A program made the position numbers and the translations under genes. Positions 33,149 to 47,009 of a stretch of 64,000 nt of DNA are shown piece by piece. This DNA comes from Phymorhynchus buccinoides (Eukaryota > Mollusca > Gastropoda > Neogastropoda > Raphitomidae). The notes under the pieces were generated by a model that saw only the letters and a list, made by a program, of their open reading frames with translations, made no database searches and was not told the origin of the DNA. Position 1 is the first letter of the stretch. Every line of letters starts with the position of its first letter. Location: NCBI GenBank assembly GCA_017654935.2, contig CM065682.1, positions 41,097,466-41,161,465 of the forward strand, in the 5' to 3' direction.

Positions 33149-36100
33149 GCGAATGTTCAACTATCTTGCAGTTTTCGTCAGGCTGTTCAGATCTGAAGGA
33201 AAAACGTTCTGAACTCGTCCTTTATTGACTCGCGTCACTAGACAACGAGAATAGGACTCTAAGCGACATGCATGCATGAAGGAATACAGACAAAATTCGT
33301 TGCAGAGCTTTGCCGTTAGTAGTGATCGAAATCGATGTGATGAAAGCTATTAAAATTCCCATGGATATGCTTATTCGCCCATCCCCTTCCTTCCTTCCTT
33401 CCTTCGCGATTTATACGACCACAGTCCACTGCTATTATCCACTCCTGCCCTAAACGTTTGTGTTTATCATGAATAATAACCAAAAATTTCATTCCAGTCT
33501 GTTCCAGCTTGGGTCTTATACTATCATCGCTAATTGCTAGAAAGACAATTAGGTGCGCCATCTGTTTTTCAAAACATAGCAGGTCCCCACCTCGTGACTT
33601 CCTCAATGGATCCCCTCTCGCATCGTGTTTCATTATTTTGTCATTGTTTGTGGTCGTGTGTCGGTTTTTTCTCATTACAAAAAGAGATTTTATTTTACAC
33701 AGGTTTGGAACCATCCTGTCTGGTAGCTCTTTTTCTGGCATTATGAGCGTTATATTTCCCCTTTTTGGGGACTTTTAACCATATTTTGTTATCTTAATCT
33801 TAGGCATACCCATGTCCCTTTCACATTCTATTTCCTGCCACGGTTTTCCACACCCCCCCACCCCTCTTCCACACACATTCAACCCACTTTTCTTCTTCAC
33901 CTTCCTCTTTTTATTACCTATCTTTTTCGAAGTTTTTATGAAATCATTTTTACCCGTTGTAGCAATGCGATCATCCACTTCCAACTGCAAATTTATATCC
34001 GAACTTTTTTTCACACCGCTGTCTGTGAACAATTTCACAAGAACAAGTTACCTGAAGATAATACAACCACGCGTGTAACTCTTTCTAATTTTATGCAGCA
34101 TTGTGTAACATCGTAATTAGTGTATTTATATTTTATTACAAATGGAGCCACCCTCACCTGGAGAGCGCTTCAATCACTTGCACCTCACTCTTCCGTGCAA
34201 AACCTCTAGCTCTTCTTGCTTTGTTGTTTGTTGTTCTTTTCTCGTCATCCTCTTGTTCCTATTGTTAAGGCACTTATGTCCTTTATATTATGTATTTTTA
34301 ACATTCTCTCTCTATCTTAGTGCTGCTTACTTGTTTTTTTTTTTTTTCTTCTCTTTTGTTTTATAGAGTGGTTGATCTTGTTCGTTGCGTTTTTTTGAAA
34401 GTCGACAGTGATTTTTTTTATGAAAAAAGACCGGCAAATCAACCGAACAAACCCAAAACAGACGCACAACTGCCGCTTAGAAGAAAGCCCTTCAACTTTA
34501 ATATGTAATATTGATTGCGCAAAGTAGCATGTCCCTTCCAGGCTAGTAGCATATAGTCAGTCGGGTTCTTGTTCCAGGTCTTGGGATATTTGTGGACCTA
34601 CAGTTTCAGCAAAATGAAATGATTTGGGGACCACGCACTAAAGAAACGTGATCCAACTCGCTTTCATCGGTAACAATGTCACGATTTATTCTTAGGCTCA
34701 TAAAATAAAACCTAAAGAGCCGATTTCCACCCACCCCAAAATCATTTTATCGCTCAATCCTTTCTTATTGCCGCTGTGAAGAAGTTTATCCATTTTAAGG
34801 GTGAGCAATGTGGGGGGGAAATGGACGTATCCCTTCTCGTTCCCGCCCCCTTCTAGAAAGGATTATCACCTGTTTTCCCCCCCGAATGTATCCCTTTGTG
34901 ATAAGGGCAAATATACATTAACAAAATCTCTCTGTTCTCATCAATCCAGTCTCTCGTCTCTCGCTCCTCATCTAATTCTTCCTCTCTCTCTCATTCCTCC
35001 TCAGATTCTCAGTATCATCTCTCTCCTCTCTCTCTCTCTCTCTCATAATCATAGCAACGATTCATTTATTTATTTATATATATCACTCCTGTTTGCGTTC
35101 ATATACTAATATAGATGGTAATGAGTGTGGAAGTGGGGTCAGCATCCGACTGCTCATTCCATGATAAAACTCTAATTATTCTTTCCCTATGTCCTGTCCT
35201 TTCTTTCTATTTCCTTTCTCTCTCTGATTTTCCTGTGTGTGTGTCTTCCTTACTATTTGTTTTAACACCCCACGCGTCCCACTCTATTTTTTTGGTATGA
35301 ATTATTGAGTGTATTGATTAACATTGCCCCTTGAGTTTGCTTTCACACTTAACGGGATGGTATGAGCAGTGGCAAGTGGCCACATCCATTGCTCCCCCAT
35401 CTATCCTTAGCTTCACAATGTTAAAAAACAACTTCTTCACTTAGTTTATTAATTTATTACCTTTTATTTTCCTTGACGGGGTCTTAGTTGATCAGACCGT
35501 GCTATAAAGAGCGCGACTTAGTTCACGAGATTTCTTTAAACAAACACTCCCTTGTTTGCTTTCAGCATGCAATATTTTTGTAGATGGTAATGCCAACCCA
35601 CAAGTCATTCCCGTGATGACAGCTCATATCTTCCACACTAAGGTCTGTCATTTCTATGTTCATGTTCTCTCTCAGTTCTGCTTTCCTTCATTCCTTCCTA
35701 TTTTTTTTTAACAAACCGCCAACCCTATTACATTTCCCCCCCTCTTTTCAGATGTCGTATGGATGGTACTGAGCGTGGAAGTAGTGGGCGACGCCACTTC
35801 TCATCATGGCTTTTACAACCTTACCCCGAGCGAACAATACATGTTTTTAATTGCTTTTGGTATGCACCCTTGTTTGATTCTGGTTTTGCATGTGCGTGTG
35901 AAGTGTTTTTCCCCCCGGCTCTTTAGCTTTTCCAATCTCCAACATATACCCATTGGTTTCTTTTCCTGGATTATAATTTAAGTGGACCGCCTTCAATCGT
36001 ACCATTGCATGTCAAGTGTTCAAATTTCCTCTGTTGTGTTCCCCAATCTTAAAATAAGAAAAATCTGGATTTTTGACCACCGGTCCAAATCAACATTAGT

Positions 36101-36400
36101 TTTAACAGTGCGAATGATGCCCTGCTTCATGGTTTCCAAGAGTAAATGATTTCCAGGGGCCGCCTTCATCTCTCGCCTCTTGTACCGCGATGGGCCGGTT
36201 GGGGGAGATGTGCCGTTCTTTCCCTCCTTATCAGGGCCTGCCTTCTCACGTTTTTTATATCAGAATCTGTCGCATCTCATAAGATAGCTATAGTTTTGTG
36301 TCCTTTACAGTCTCTTTCCGTATCACAAAGTGAACCCCCACCTGTAAACTTTTATTACAAGGGATAGGAAAACATTTTACCTTTTCATTTTGTTAACACC
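33149..36400. repeat. Tandem ~4-5 kb array, unit 3, error-rich and cut by the gap (copy 1)
   Basis: Homologous to 59413-62473 but about 180 bp longer over the last 2.9 kb, through scattered small insertions and broken microsatellites. For example, GTGGGGTCAGCATCCGACTG replaces the GTGGGCGCATCCACTG seen in every other unit. The degraded TC tract lies at about 34928-35044. Confidence 0.8.
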
Positions 36401-36900
36401 NNNNNNNNNNNNNNNNNNNNNNNNNNNNNNNNNNNNNNNNNNNNNNNNNNNNNNNNNNNNNNNNNNNNNNNNNNNNNNNNNNNNNNNNNNNNNNNNNNNN
36501 NNNNNNNNNNNNNNNNNNNNNNNNNNNNNNNNNNNNNNNNNNNNNNNNNNNNNNNNNNNNNNNNNNNNNNNNNNNNNNNNNNNNNNNNNNNNNNNNNNNN
36601 NNNNNNNNNNNNNNNNNNNNNNNNNNNNNNNNNNNNNNNNNNNNNNNNNNNNNNNNNNNNNNNNNNNNNNNNNNNNNNNNNNNNNNNNNNNNNNNNNNNN
36701 NNNNNNNNNNNNNNNNNNNNNNNNNNNNNNNNNNNNNNNNNNNNNNNNNNNNNNNNNNNNNNNNNNNNNNNNNNNNNNNNNNNNNNNNNNNNNNNNNNNN
36801 NNNNNNNNNNNNNNNNNNNNNNNNNNNNNNNNNNNNNNNNNNNNNNNNNNNNNNNNNNNNNNNNNNNNNNNNNNNNNNNNNNNNNNNNNNNNNNNNNNNN
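36401..36900. other. Assembly gap of exactly 500 N
   Basis: Placeholder gap. A round 500 is a scaffolder default, so true size is unknown and may be negative (overlap). Confidence 1.
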
Positions 36901-37361
36901 GGCGATTGAAGATTATGACAAATTTAGAAATAAGCGGCCAATGAGCGCTTCTGGTTGCCCAACTGGGGATCACTCTCCGGGATTATATTACTTCTCTTTG
37001 TCAAATAAGAGGCAAAATATGTTTGCCATGCTCGAGCGAGAGAGAGCAACACATTCAAAACTATTATTTGTGAAAAAAATTATTTGTCAGTGTGTGCTGG
37101 GGATGGGGTGGGGTGAAAGCACTTTTCATTTCCATGACTGCTCTTTTTTTTATAAAAAGGAATTACGTCCTCCGGTCAAATACAGGTGCATAATTATTAG
37201 ACGTGTGTTAGAAATCTCAAGAATGCTTTTATGGGCCACGAGTTCTACTTATGCAGCAACGTATATATATAGATATGCGACTTACTATGGAAACTAAGGT
37301 GCACAGTCTGCTAAGTTGACTGATGTTTTTACTTGACGCTCTTGAAGCCAGAACATTAGCT

Positions 37362-37846
37362 TTGGTTGATGCCACAGGAGTGGTTTGGGTTGAAGCATAA
37401 AACTGGCTATGGTTGAAGTCACATTACCTTTGGTTGACGCCACAGGACTGGTTTAGATTGAAGCATAAAACTGGCTATGGATGAAGCCACATTACCTTTG
37501 GTTGACGCCACAAGACTGGTTTAGATTGAAGCATAAAACTGGCTATGGTTTAAGCCACACCATTTACTTTAATTGATGCCACAGGACTGGTTTAGATTGA
37601 AGCATAAAACTGGCTATGGTTTAAGCCACATTACCTTTGGTTGACGCCACAGGAGTGGTTTAGGAAGCCACATTACCTTTGGTTGACGCCACAGGACTGG
37701 TTTAGGTTGAAGCATAAACCTGGCTATGGTTGAAGCCACATTACCTTTGGTTGACGCCACAGGAGTGGTTTAGGAAGCCACATTACCTTTGGTTGACGCC
37801 ACAGGACTGGTGTAGGTTGAAGCATACAACTGGCTATGGTTAAGGC
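37362..37846. repeat. 68 bp minisatellite (copy 2)
   Basis: Same unit number and total length as 11206-11690, with substitutions such as GGTTTAAGCC for GGTTGAAGCC in some units. Confidence 0.9.
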
Positions 37847-38485
37847 CACAACATTGACTTTTCTTGAAGGCACATAAATGGCATTTGTTGGAGCCACAGC
37901 ACTGCCGTTTGGTTAAAACCATAAATTTGGCCTCGGTTCAAGTAACAGGATTGGCTGCAGGTATACAACACACTACATTTACTAAAACGTCTGGATGTTC
38001 CAGTAATACAGCACGAAGCACACACCTTTGACCCCAAAATACTGATTCGACGGCCAAAACGTAACGGTTTCTGGTTCCAGCTATTTACCAGACGATTATT
38101 AGATTAAAAATATGGGGATCCTTTAGTTAAATGTAGAATGCAGACTAAAGCAAGAAGGAACCTAAAGAGAGATTAATAACATTCGGGTATATCAAAGACC
38201 ACAAACTGCTACAAAGATTTAATGGAAGCCGACCTAAATGCCTTGTAGCCCAAGTGGAGAGATCAGAATGTTTTGAAATAGATTATACTTTATAGTCAAA
38301 ATAAGGAAGAGGGATTGCCTATTTTTATGTTGTAAAAGAAACTTTAATACAGAAGTTTGAGGGAAAGTGTCGAATGCAATGAATTAGAGTATTATTAAAA
38401 GACCCGTGGGTTTTTTTTTATCAGACTCTTGACATGGGATGGGCTTCCTTTTGCAATATCTGAGTGAAGGGTGTGTTACCTAAAG

Positions 38486-38896
38486 AAAATGTTCATTGCA
38501 AAATATATATTGGGTATGCCTTTTAAAAGCTGAGGTTCGTTTAAATGCTTACGTAAATGTATTATCTGAAAGTGTTTTCATTGCAACATCTACATGGAGA
38601 ACATATCTAAAAGCTGAGGTATATCGCAATATGTACACTGAGATTATGTTAAAACCGAGGAGGTTCATTGCAGTAATACGTGGAGGGTATGTTATCCAAA
38701 CGCTGAGGTTTATTGCAATATCTGCTTGGAACGCGTGTTTAAAAGCTGAGGTTTATTCCAAAATCCACATGATGGTGTAAGCTTATGCAATCCGAAAGCC
38801 AAAGTTTAGAGCTACATCTATGGAAGGTATGTTATGTGAAAGCCAAGGTTCATTACATCGAGGAAGCGGTATGTAAAATCTGAAAGCTGCAGATTC
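38486..38896 (+). repeat. ~46 bp minisatellite, forward (copy 2)
   Basis: Appears base-identical to 12330-12740 over the part checked. Confidence 0.85.
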
Positions 38897-39520
38897 CATC
38901 AGAGCTAGGCTGACTTACACTAACATAGCCCAATCCTTCCCTTCCATACTTTTAGATTACCCTGCTACTATCAATTCATTCACAAGTCCTCGTTATGTGA
39001 CAATCCATACAAGGTGCCACGTTCATTGTTTATACCCGTTTAGTTCTCTTTCCGTTTTAGCATAAAATCTGTATTTTATTTATTTATTTATTATGTAAAT
39101 TTATATAGCGCTTATTCATGAAAGCTCTAAGCGCGATTTTCACTCAAAACGTTTTGTTGACTTTATTCTGTAAACAAATTGTAATTACAAATATTCAAAA
39201 ATCCAGATATTAAATCAAACCAATGAAGTGGTTCTTAGTTTGCTTGTTTCCAGAAATTTCTACGGATCTTGTTCGCCAAAAAAAAGTCAAAGCAAGAACA
39301 AAGTCCACCCCCCCCCCTCCCCTACCCGCAAAGTTGTTTTATTGGAGTTTTGCACACGCTAAAAGAGCATAACAGATGTACATAATCTGCATATTGGCAG
39401 ACTTCTGAACTAATGGGGCAAGGTGGGCTTGGGGAAGGGTTGCATCCATTCTTCCTTTCTCCTACCTTTCGTCGTTACAAATTGCGAAATTATGAAAAAA
39501 GTTTTGCAATTTACCTTTAA

Positions 39521-39976
39521 CATTTACCAGATGTTGCTTGTGATTATGCTTCTCCAGATGATGCGGGTCTCCTCGTACCCACAGATTTTTTACATGCATT
39601 TTAACAGTATTTATCACTCTCCAGATGATGCGGGTTCTCTAGGACCCATACTCGTCAAAGAGTCCTCATGTGTTTATACTATTCCAGATAGCGCGGGTCT
39701 CCCACGACCCCCACTCAATGCACTGCAGTGACATATTTCTGCTCTTTAAGGTATGGGTCCTCCGTGACCCGCGTTACATAGAAGTATGTTAACGATGACA
39801 TGACGTATTTTTACTTTAGTTTTTTCTGCATTGGCACCAAAATGTGCTGATATATGCCAAACTATGTTTCAAAAACATACCTAAACTTTTATTATCATAG
39901 TCCCAATAGTTCCTGAGATATTAAGTCATTTGTGCAAATCTCTGGGTCTTGGACGACCTATGAAGCACGGTAAAGG
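39521..39976. mobile_element. TTAA MITE with GGGTC/GACCC palindromes (copy 2)
   Basis: Flanked by TTAA at 39517-39520 and 39977-39980. The third palindrome is perfect here (GGGTCTCCCACGACCC) but has a mutated right arm (GACTC) in copy 1. The empty site is near 43195. Confidence 0.85.
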
Positions 39977-40697
39977 TTAAGATGCATTCCGAAGGTGGGT
40001 TATGGTGGGCAATTCCCTTTCCTATCCCCCATCTCTTTCCTTCAATTTGTTTTCCTGAAAGGAACATCAAGATGTTTTTCAAAAGTCTCTTTTTTGCTAT
40101 GTACAGGAGTCTATTTGAAAGGAATATATTTTGTTGATTTCATCAGAGTTTAAGAATGATTTGGGTAATGTTCTTTTTACTCATATAAGACATATAAATG
40201 CAAAATCGAAAATATATATTGTCCTCTATTATGATCTTAACATTACAATACCAAGTTGAAAATTTTATTTTGTTAAAAGATTTGTGGGTAAAAAATGGAA
40301 ATCATTCTTTCTTTTAATGGTAATTGTTTCGACCATGCAATTTTGTTTTGTATGAGTGGCGATTTTAAAAAATGTTACTGCATTTTCTTGCTAGCAGATA
40401 AGACACCCCTTCTTGCTCAGTCCTGTCCTGTCCTTCTTGTTGTCGGAATGCTGCAAGTTTGAGCAGCATAAACCATCATACCACCCCCCCCCCCTATTTT
40501 CGAACTTTTTAGTTTTAGTACAGAATATATGAGCTTCTCCCCGCAAGCACTTAGACAAATCTTATAATGTAAACGAACAATAGATATTCATACATCGGCT
40601 ACTGTTAATTCGACAAGTAAATGTGTTAGTCATCAGTTTGTTTCCAAACATTTCCACGCACCTTGTTTACCAAGAGAAAATATAGCTTACAGAAATT

Positions 40698-41038
40698 ATC
40701 GCGTACTCCTCCCCGTGGGGATACCTGGGGGTCTTTTTGTACAAATAGTTCCCCCACCTTTCTGGAAGTTCTGTGCTTGTAACTTCCTCTTGTCTTTCAC
40801 TCTGTTTGACTCGACCTTTGCTTTATATCATCTATCTTTTTTACTTTTTGGCCCATTCTCCTGCCGTTTTTTTCAAAAACATCTTCCAATCTTTGAGCTC
40901 CACCGAAATATGAATGTGTCGGCTGTACGCAGCGGGGAGACCTGTGAAAAACTGAAAACCGGACACGTACGTACCTTATGCATTATGGCCTTATGGCCTG
41001 GGAGTGCAGAAGAAGAAGAAGAAAAGAATCGCGTACTC
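40698..41038 (+). mobile_element. Retroposon-like insertion with ATCGCGTACTC duplication (copy 2)
   Basis: The target duplication lies at 40698-40708 and 41028-41038. The insert is 319 bp, with one more GAA in its tail than copy 1. Confidence 0.8.
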
Positions 41039-41704
41039 ATGTCTAAAAACCAAATCTGATAAGCAGTGCATAGCAACAAAGCATGTGTTCCATCTTGAAT
41101 TTTTGTTTTGAGACGATCTCTGTGGAGACCGTAACGGATACAAATCTGCATATTGGCAGAATTCAGGTGGGCTCGGGGAAGAGCTGCGTCCACTCTGCCT
41201 TTCTCCCACCTTCTCTTTGTAACAAATTCTTGCGAAATTATGGTAAACAGTTTGAAATGTAGGATTGAAATGTATTCCAAAGGTGGGTTTTGGCGGGGGA
41301 TTCGCCCACCCCTTCCTACTCCTGTCTTTTTACAAATTGGATCATGAAATGAGCGTCAATGGGTTTTTTCAAAATTCCTTTTTTGCATTATACAGGTTCC
41401 TATTCAAAAGGGCACATGCTTTGCTGCTTCATCAGGGTTTAAAATTATTTTGATAGTGTGTTTTTTAAATTCTTATTTGGTCCTATCAATACCAACATAT
41501 GAAATTCATTTTTTAAAGCAGTGCATGTGGAAATAGTAGTAGTAGTAGTAGTAGAATAGGGACTAATCAAGCCGTCAAGCTCAAGTTCTTAGCAGTACCA
41601 TCGATTTCCAATTTGAGATTTATTATTTTTAGCGGTCATGGTTTTACGGTTGAATTTTCCTATAATACAATAATTAATAATCAATGCTTCTAAGCACATT
41701 TACA

Positions 41705-41990
41705 AATTTTGGAGAATTATCAGACGAATTTTGAATATATTAATATTGGGTGCACATTTTAGATCTAATAAAGTTAAATCATTCCAAAAATTAGCAACTA
41801 GTGTTTTACATTGCTTACTAAAAACTTTACCGTATGAATTTCTTGTTGTACTGTATTGAGGTGATTTAAATAGGGTGTTCCAAGACAGATCAACAAGGCC
41901 ATTGAATGTCTTATGGAATTCAATAAGGTGTTTCCCCTTATCCTTCTGGTGGTTAGAAACACAATTACTTCTTTAGAGGGCATGTCGTTA
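41705..41990 (-). pseudogene. Non-LTR reverse transcriptase C-terminal fragment (copy 2a)
   Basis: Counterpart of 15505-15800. Here the TTRRIRGN segment shifts frame within a few codons because of a small insertion (GGTGTTTCCCC against GGTTTCCCC), so it is further broken. Confidence 0.65.
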
Positions 41991-44443
41991 GTTCCGATTG
42001 TTTCTATGTGAGTAAGCATATTTTATTCTTACCTGCTTTCTTGATACTAGCGGATCAAGGAACTTCTAACCTACTCCCGCCCTTTTATTGCTGTGTGGAA
42101 TGCTGCAGGCTTGAGTAACAGAAGCCATCACGCCACTCCCCTTCCGACCCCTTACCCCCTACCCACTCTTAAGCATATTTACTAACCCGGGGTTCCAATC
42201 CCCTGGCGCATCACTTCCAGACCTGCCGACATCACTTTTTTTCTCCAGACCTGCAGAAGGGGGTACTGAATGGCCTGGGTTTTGGGTATTGTTTGCCGCC
42301 AGTAAGAAGTAATAGATCAGTTTTGCTTGTGGTTAAGGGGTTTTTCGGTTTTTATTTTGAGACGTCTCAAAACTAGCCAACCCCCCCCCCCCTCTCGGGT
42401 AAATCATCTTAGACTGATGGTGTAAGACTTGTAATCCGAAAGCCAAAGTTTAAAGCTACATTTAGAAGGAAGGTATGTTATCTGAAATCCAAGGTTCATT
42501 ACATCTACATCGAGTAAGAGGTATCTAAAATCTGAAGGCTGCAGATTCCATCAGAGCTAGGCTGACCTTACACTAACATAGCCCAATCCTTCCTTTTCAT
42601 TCCATACTGTTAGATTACCTTGCTACTGATATTTCATTCACCCATCTCCGTTATGTGACAATCCATACAAAGTGTCGCGTTATATTTTTTTACCCTTTTA
42701 GTTTAGTTCTCTTTCCGTTTTAGCATAAAATCAGTATAGAGTATTTTCACTCAAAACAATTTGTTGACTTTATTCTGTAAACAAATTGTAACTACAAATA
42801 CTCAAAAATCCCGATATTAAATCAAGCCAATGAAGTGTTGCTTAGTCTGCTTATTTCCAGAAATTGGCAAGGATCGTGTGTGGCCAAAAAACATAAAACC
42901 AAAAAACAAAGACCCCCCCCCCCCCTGCCCCTGAAGTTTGTTTTCTGGAGTTTACACACTATCTAAAGCTCACATCATCATTGTGTAGCAACAAAATAGA
43001 TGTTCAAGCTTGATTTTGTTTGTTTTGAGACAATCTGTTTAAAGAGCACAACAGATGTAAATAGTCTGCATACTGGCAGACTTCAGAACCAATGTGGCAA
43101 GGTGGACTTGGATAAGGGCTGCATCTACTCTTCCTTTCTTCGTTAGAAATTCTTGCAAAGTTATGAAAAACAAGTTTCAAATTTACCTTTAAGATGTATT
43201 CCAAAGGTGGGTTATGGCGGACGATTCGCCTGTCCCTTCCTATCCCCATCTCTTGTGTTCCATTTGTGGAAAGGAACATCACGTTTTTCAAAAGAAGTCT
43301 TTTTTGTGCTATATACAGGATCATATTTGAAAGGCATATATTTTGTTGCTTCATCAAAGTTTAAGGATGATTTGGGTGATGTTCGTTTTACTCGCATCAG
43401 GCCTATAAATGCAAAATCAGAAATATATTTCGTTCTCTATTATAATCTTGCCATAGCAATACCACATTGGTTTTCTTTTAAAGATTTGTCCAAAAAAATG
43501 GAAATCACACTACTTTCTTTTAAGGGTAATTGTTTCGACCATGCTAATTTTTTTTTATATGATTGGCGATTTAAAAAAACTTGCTATTGCATTTTCTTGC
43601 TAGCAGATAAGACACCCCTCCTTGCCCAGTCCTGTCCTTTCCTTCTTTTGTTGTCGGAATGCTGCAAGTTTGAGCAGCATAAACCATCATACCACCCCCA
43701 CTTCCTTTCGAACTTTTTAGTTTTAGTACGGAATATATGAGCTTCTCCCCGAAAGCACTTAGACAAATCTTATAATGTAAACGAACAATAGATACTCATA
43801 CATCGGCTACAAGTAAATGTGTCAGTTATCAGTTTGTTTCCAAACATTTCCACGCACCTTGTTTACCAAGATAAAATATAGCTTCCAGAAAATAATTACC
43901 GCTTACTCATGTCAAAAAAACAAATCTGATAAGCAATGCATAGCAACAGAAGCATGTGTTCCATCTTGGGGGTTTGCTTTGAGACGATCTCTGTGGAGAC
44001 CATAACGGATACAAATCTGCATATTGGCAGAATTCAGGTGGGCTCGGGGAAGAGCTGCGTCCACTCTGCCTTTCTCCCACCTTCTCTTTGTAACAAATTC
44101 CTGCGAAATTATGGTAAACAGTTTGAAACGTAGGATTGAAATGTATTCCAAAGGTGGGTTTTGGCGGGGGATTCGCCCATCCCTTCCTACTACTATCTTT
44201 TTACAAATTGGATCATGAAATAAGCGTCAATGGGTTTTTAAAAAGTCCTTTTTTGCATTATGCAGGGTCCTATTCAAAAGGGCACATGTTTTGTTGCTTC
44301 ATCAGTTTAAAATTATTTTGATAGTGGTTTTGTTTTTAAAGAAAAAAGTAAAATCGAAAACTACTTTAAAAAAAAATCTTTATTGGTTCTATCAATGCCA
44401 ACATATGAAATTCACTTCTTTAAAGTTCAGTGCATGTGGAAAT

Positions 44444-44444
44444 G

Positions 44445-44484
<40 letters not shown>
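44444..44484. repeat. (TAG)n microsatellite (copy 2)
   Basis: Counterpart of 18197-18236. A shorter tract also lies at about 41535-41553. Confidence 0.9.
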
Positions 44485-44629
44485 AATAGGGACTAATCGA
44501 GCCGTCAAGCTTTTATAGCAGTACCATCGATTTCCAATTTGAGATTTATTATTTTTAGTGGTCAAGGTTTTGCGGTTGAATTTTCCTATAATACAATAAT
44601 TATTAGTCGATGCTTATAAATACATTTAC

Positions 44630-44845
44630 AAATTTTGGAGAATTATCAAGACGATTTTTGAATATATTAATATTGGGTGCACATTTTAGATCAAAAGTTA
44701 AATCATTCCAAAAATTAGCAACACTGTTAGTAAAACAATTTCTTCTAGTGTTTTACATTGCTTAATAAAAACTTTACCGTATGAATTTCTTGTACTTCTG
44801 GTGGTTAGAAACACAATTACTTCTTTAGAGGGCATGTCGTTCGTT
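44630..44845 (-). pseudogene. Non-LTR reverse transcriptase C-terminal fragment (copy 2b)
   Basis: Counterpart of 18385-18600 with the same internal deletion and the RVANFWND signature. Confidence 0.65.
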
Positions 44846-46538
44846 ACAAGTGTTTCTATGTAAGTAAGCATATTTTATTCTTACCTGCTTTTTACTATAT
44901 ATATAGCGGATCAAGGAACTTCTAACCTACTCCCGCCCTTTTATTGTTGTGTGGAATGCTGCAGGCTTGAGTAACAGAAACCATCATGCCACCACCACCC
45001 TCTCATCACCACCCCCTCCCCTTCTGCACCATTACCCCCTACCCACTCTTAAGCGTATTTACTAACCCTGGCGCATCATACCCAGACCTGCCGAAGGGGT
45101 CCTGACTGGCCGGGTCATTTTGCTCCAGTAATAGATCATAGTTTTGCTGTTAAGGGGTTTTCAGTTTTGAGACGCTCCACAATAGCCTCCCCCCGGCCTC
45201 CCACCCCTCAACAAACTGTAACAATAACTAGTCTATTCATAGATTCAGTTGGCATTAAATTGACAAGCCAGTGAAAAGAGTTGGTTATCGGTTTTCTTGT
45301 TTCAAAAATGTTCCACATATCTTGTCTGTCAAAAACAGAAAAATGCATAAATATTGGTTCCTTGAAATGTCCATACAAACATAGCTGAAATAATTATTTC
45401 ATAGCAACAAACTAGATGTTCCAACTTGATTTGATTGTTTTGAAACGATCTCAGAAGAGCATAGCAGATGTAAATAATCTGGATATTGGCAGACTTCAGC
45501 ACCAATGGGGCAAGGTGGGCTTGGGGAAGGGTTGCATCCACTCTTCCTTTCTCCCGTCTTTTCTACGTTGCACATTCTTGCGAAATGATATTAAAAGGTT
45601 TCAAATTTAGCTTTGATATGTATTCCAAGGGTGGGTTATAGCGGGGGTTTGGTCCTCCACTCTCTGCTCCCATCTCTTTTGTTCGTTTTTTCTAATCAAA
45701 TAAACCATCAATACATTTATCAAAAGAAATCTTTTCGCAATAAACAGAATTCTATTTGAGAGGCATATATTTTGTTGCTTCATTAGAGTTTAAGAATGAC
45801 TTGGGTAATTTTGTATATATTTAAATTAGGCATATGAATTCCAATAGAAATGTATTTCGTTCCCTATTGTAATCTTAACAATATTAAGATGCATTTATTT
45901 TCTAAACTACTTTCTTTCAAGGGTAAAGCTACGATTATTTTTGTGTGAGGTAGTTTTTATTTTAAAGTACATATAATTGCATTTTCTTGCTAGCTAAGAC
46001 ACCCCTTCAAGAACACTCCTGTCCTTTTTTAATTTTTTGTTGTTGTGTCGAATGCTGCAGACTTGCAAAACGGAGAAACATCATAGCACCCATCCCCTCT
46101 CACCTTCACCCCCTCCGAACCCTTCTTCCCACTCCATTGTATAATTTCCAACTAACCCGAGTTCCAAAGCCCTGGTGCATCATGCCCAGACCTGCTGAAG
46201 GGGTCCTGATTGGCTGGGGCATTGTGCTTCAGTATTAGATCGTAGTTTTGCTGTTAATAATGTTTCGGTTTTGAGATTTCGTCACGCTCCTGAAAAGCCC
46301 CTCCCCCCCCCTCCCTTCCGCCCTCAACATTTTAGAAATAATAATTATATGTAATTATAGTTTGCTGTTTTCAGAGATGTGTGGCCCCATCTACCCCCAC
46401 CTTTCAACAAAAATTCATGACGATTAGTTCCAGGTTTTAGGTATTCAGGAATTGCAATTGTATATTTCATTGTACTTTCAGGTTTCTGGATTTGCTCGCT
46501 CTGACACCCTTGTAGATGGCACATTGTTGAAGCAGTAG

Positions 46539-47009
46539 ACATTGAAATGACAGCACTCTCTCATTCATATTGCAATGAATCGCAGTTTTTGTGAAATAAC
46601 ACATTGAAAATGTAAATAGTGCAATGAAAATCGGTTTTAATAAACAATGTCAACGCAGACAATGCAATGAATCTGTTTATTTTTTAATTAAAAATAATTA
46701 TGAACGTAGATGCTGCAACGAATCTCGGTTGTTTGTAAAAATGACATTCCCAACGTATTTGTAACAAATCTACCTTTTCGGAAACAGTCTAGACGTAGAT
46801 ATTATAATAAACCTCAGCTTTTAGATAATTCGTTCTGAAAGTAGATATATTATTGCAATGAACCTCAGCTTTAAGATAAAACATTCTCAACTTAGATATT
46901 GCAATGCACCACGGCTTTCGGATACATATTTTCAACGTAGATGTTGCAATTAACCACAGCTTTCAGATAACATAATCGCAACGTAGATAAACCTCAGTTT
47001 TTATGGTTG
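46539..47009 (-). repeat. ~46 bp minisatellite, reverse (copy 2)
   Basis: Counterpart of 20290-20760, differing by isolated substitutions. Confidence 0.85.

Noticed and set aside
36377..36973. Open frames of 184-198 codons across the gap
   Set aside because: They consist of N-run placeholders, not sequence.
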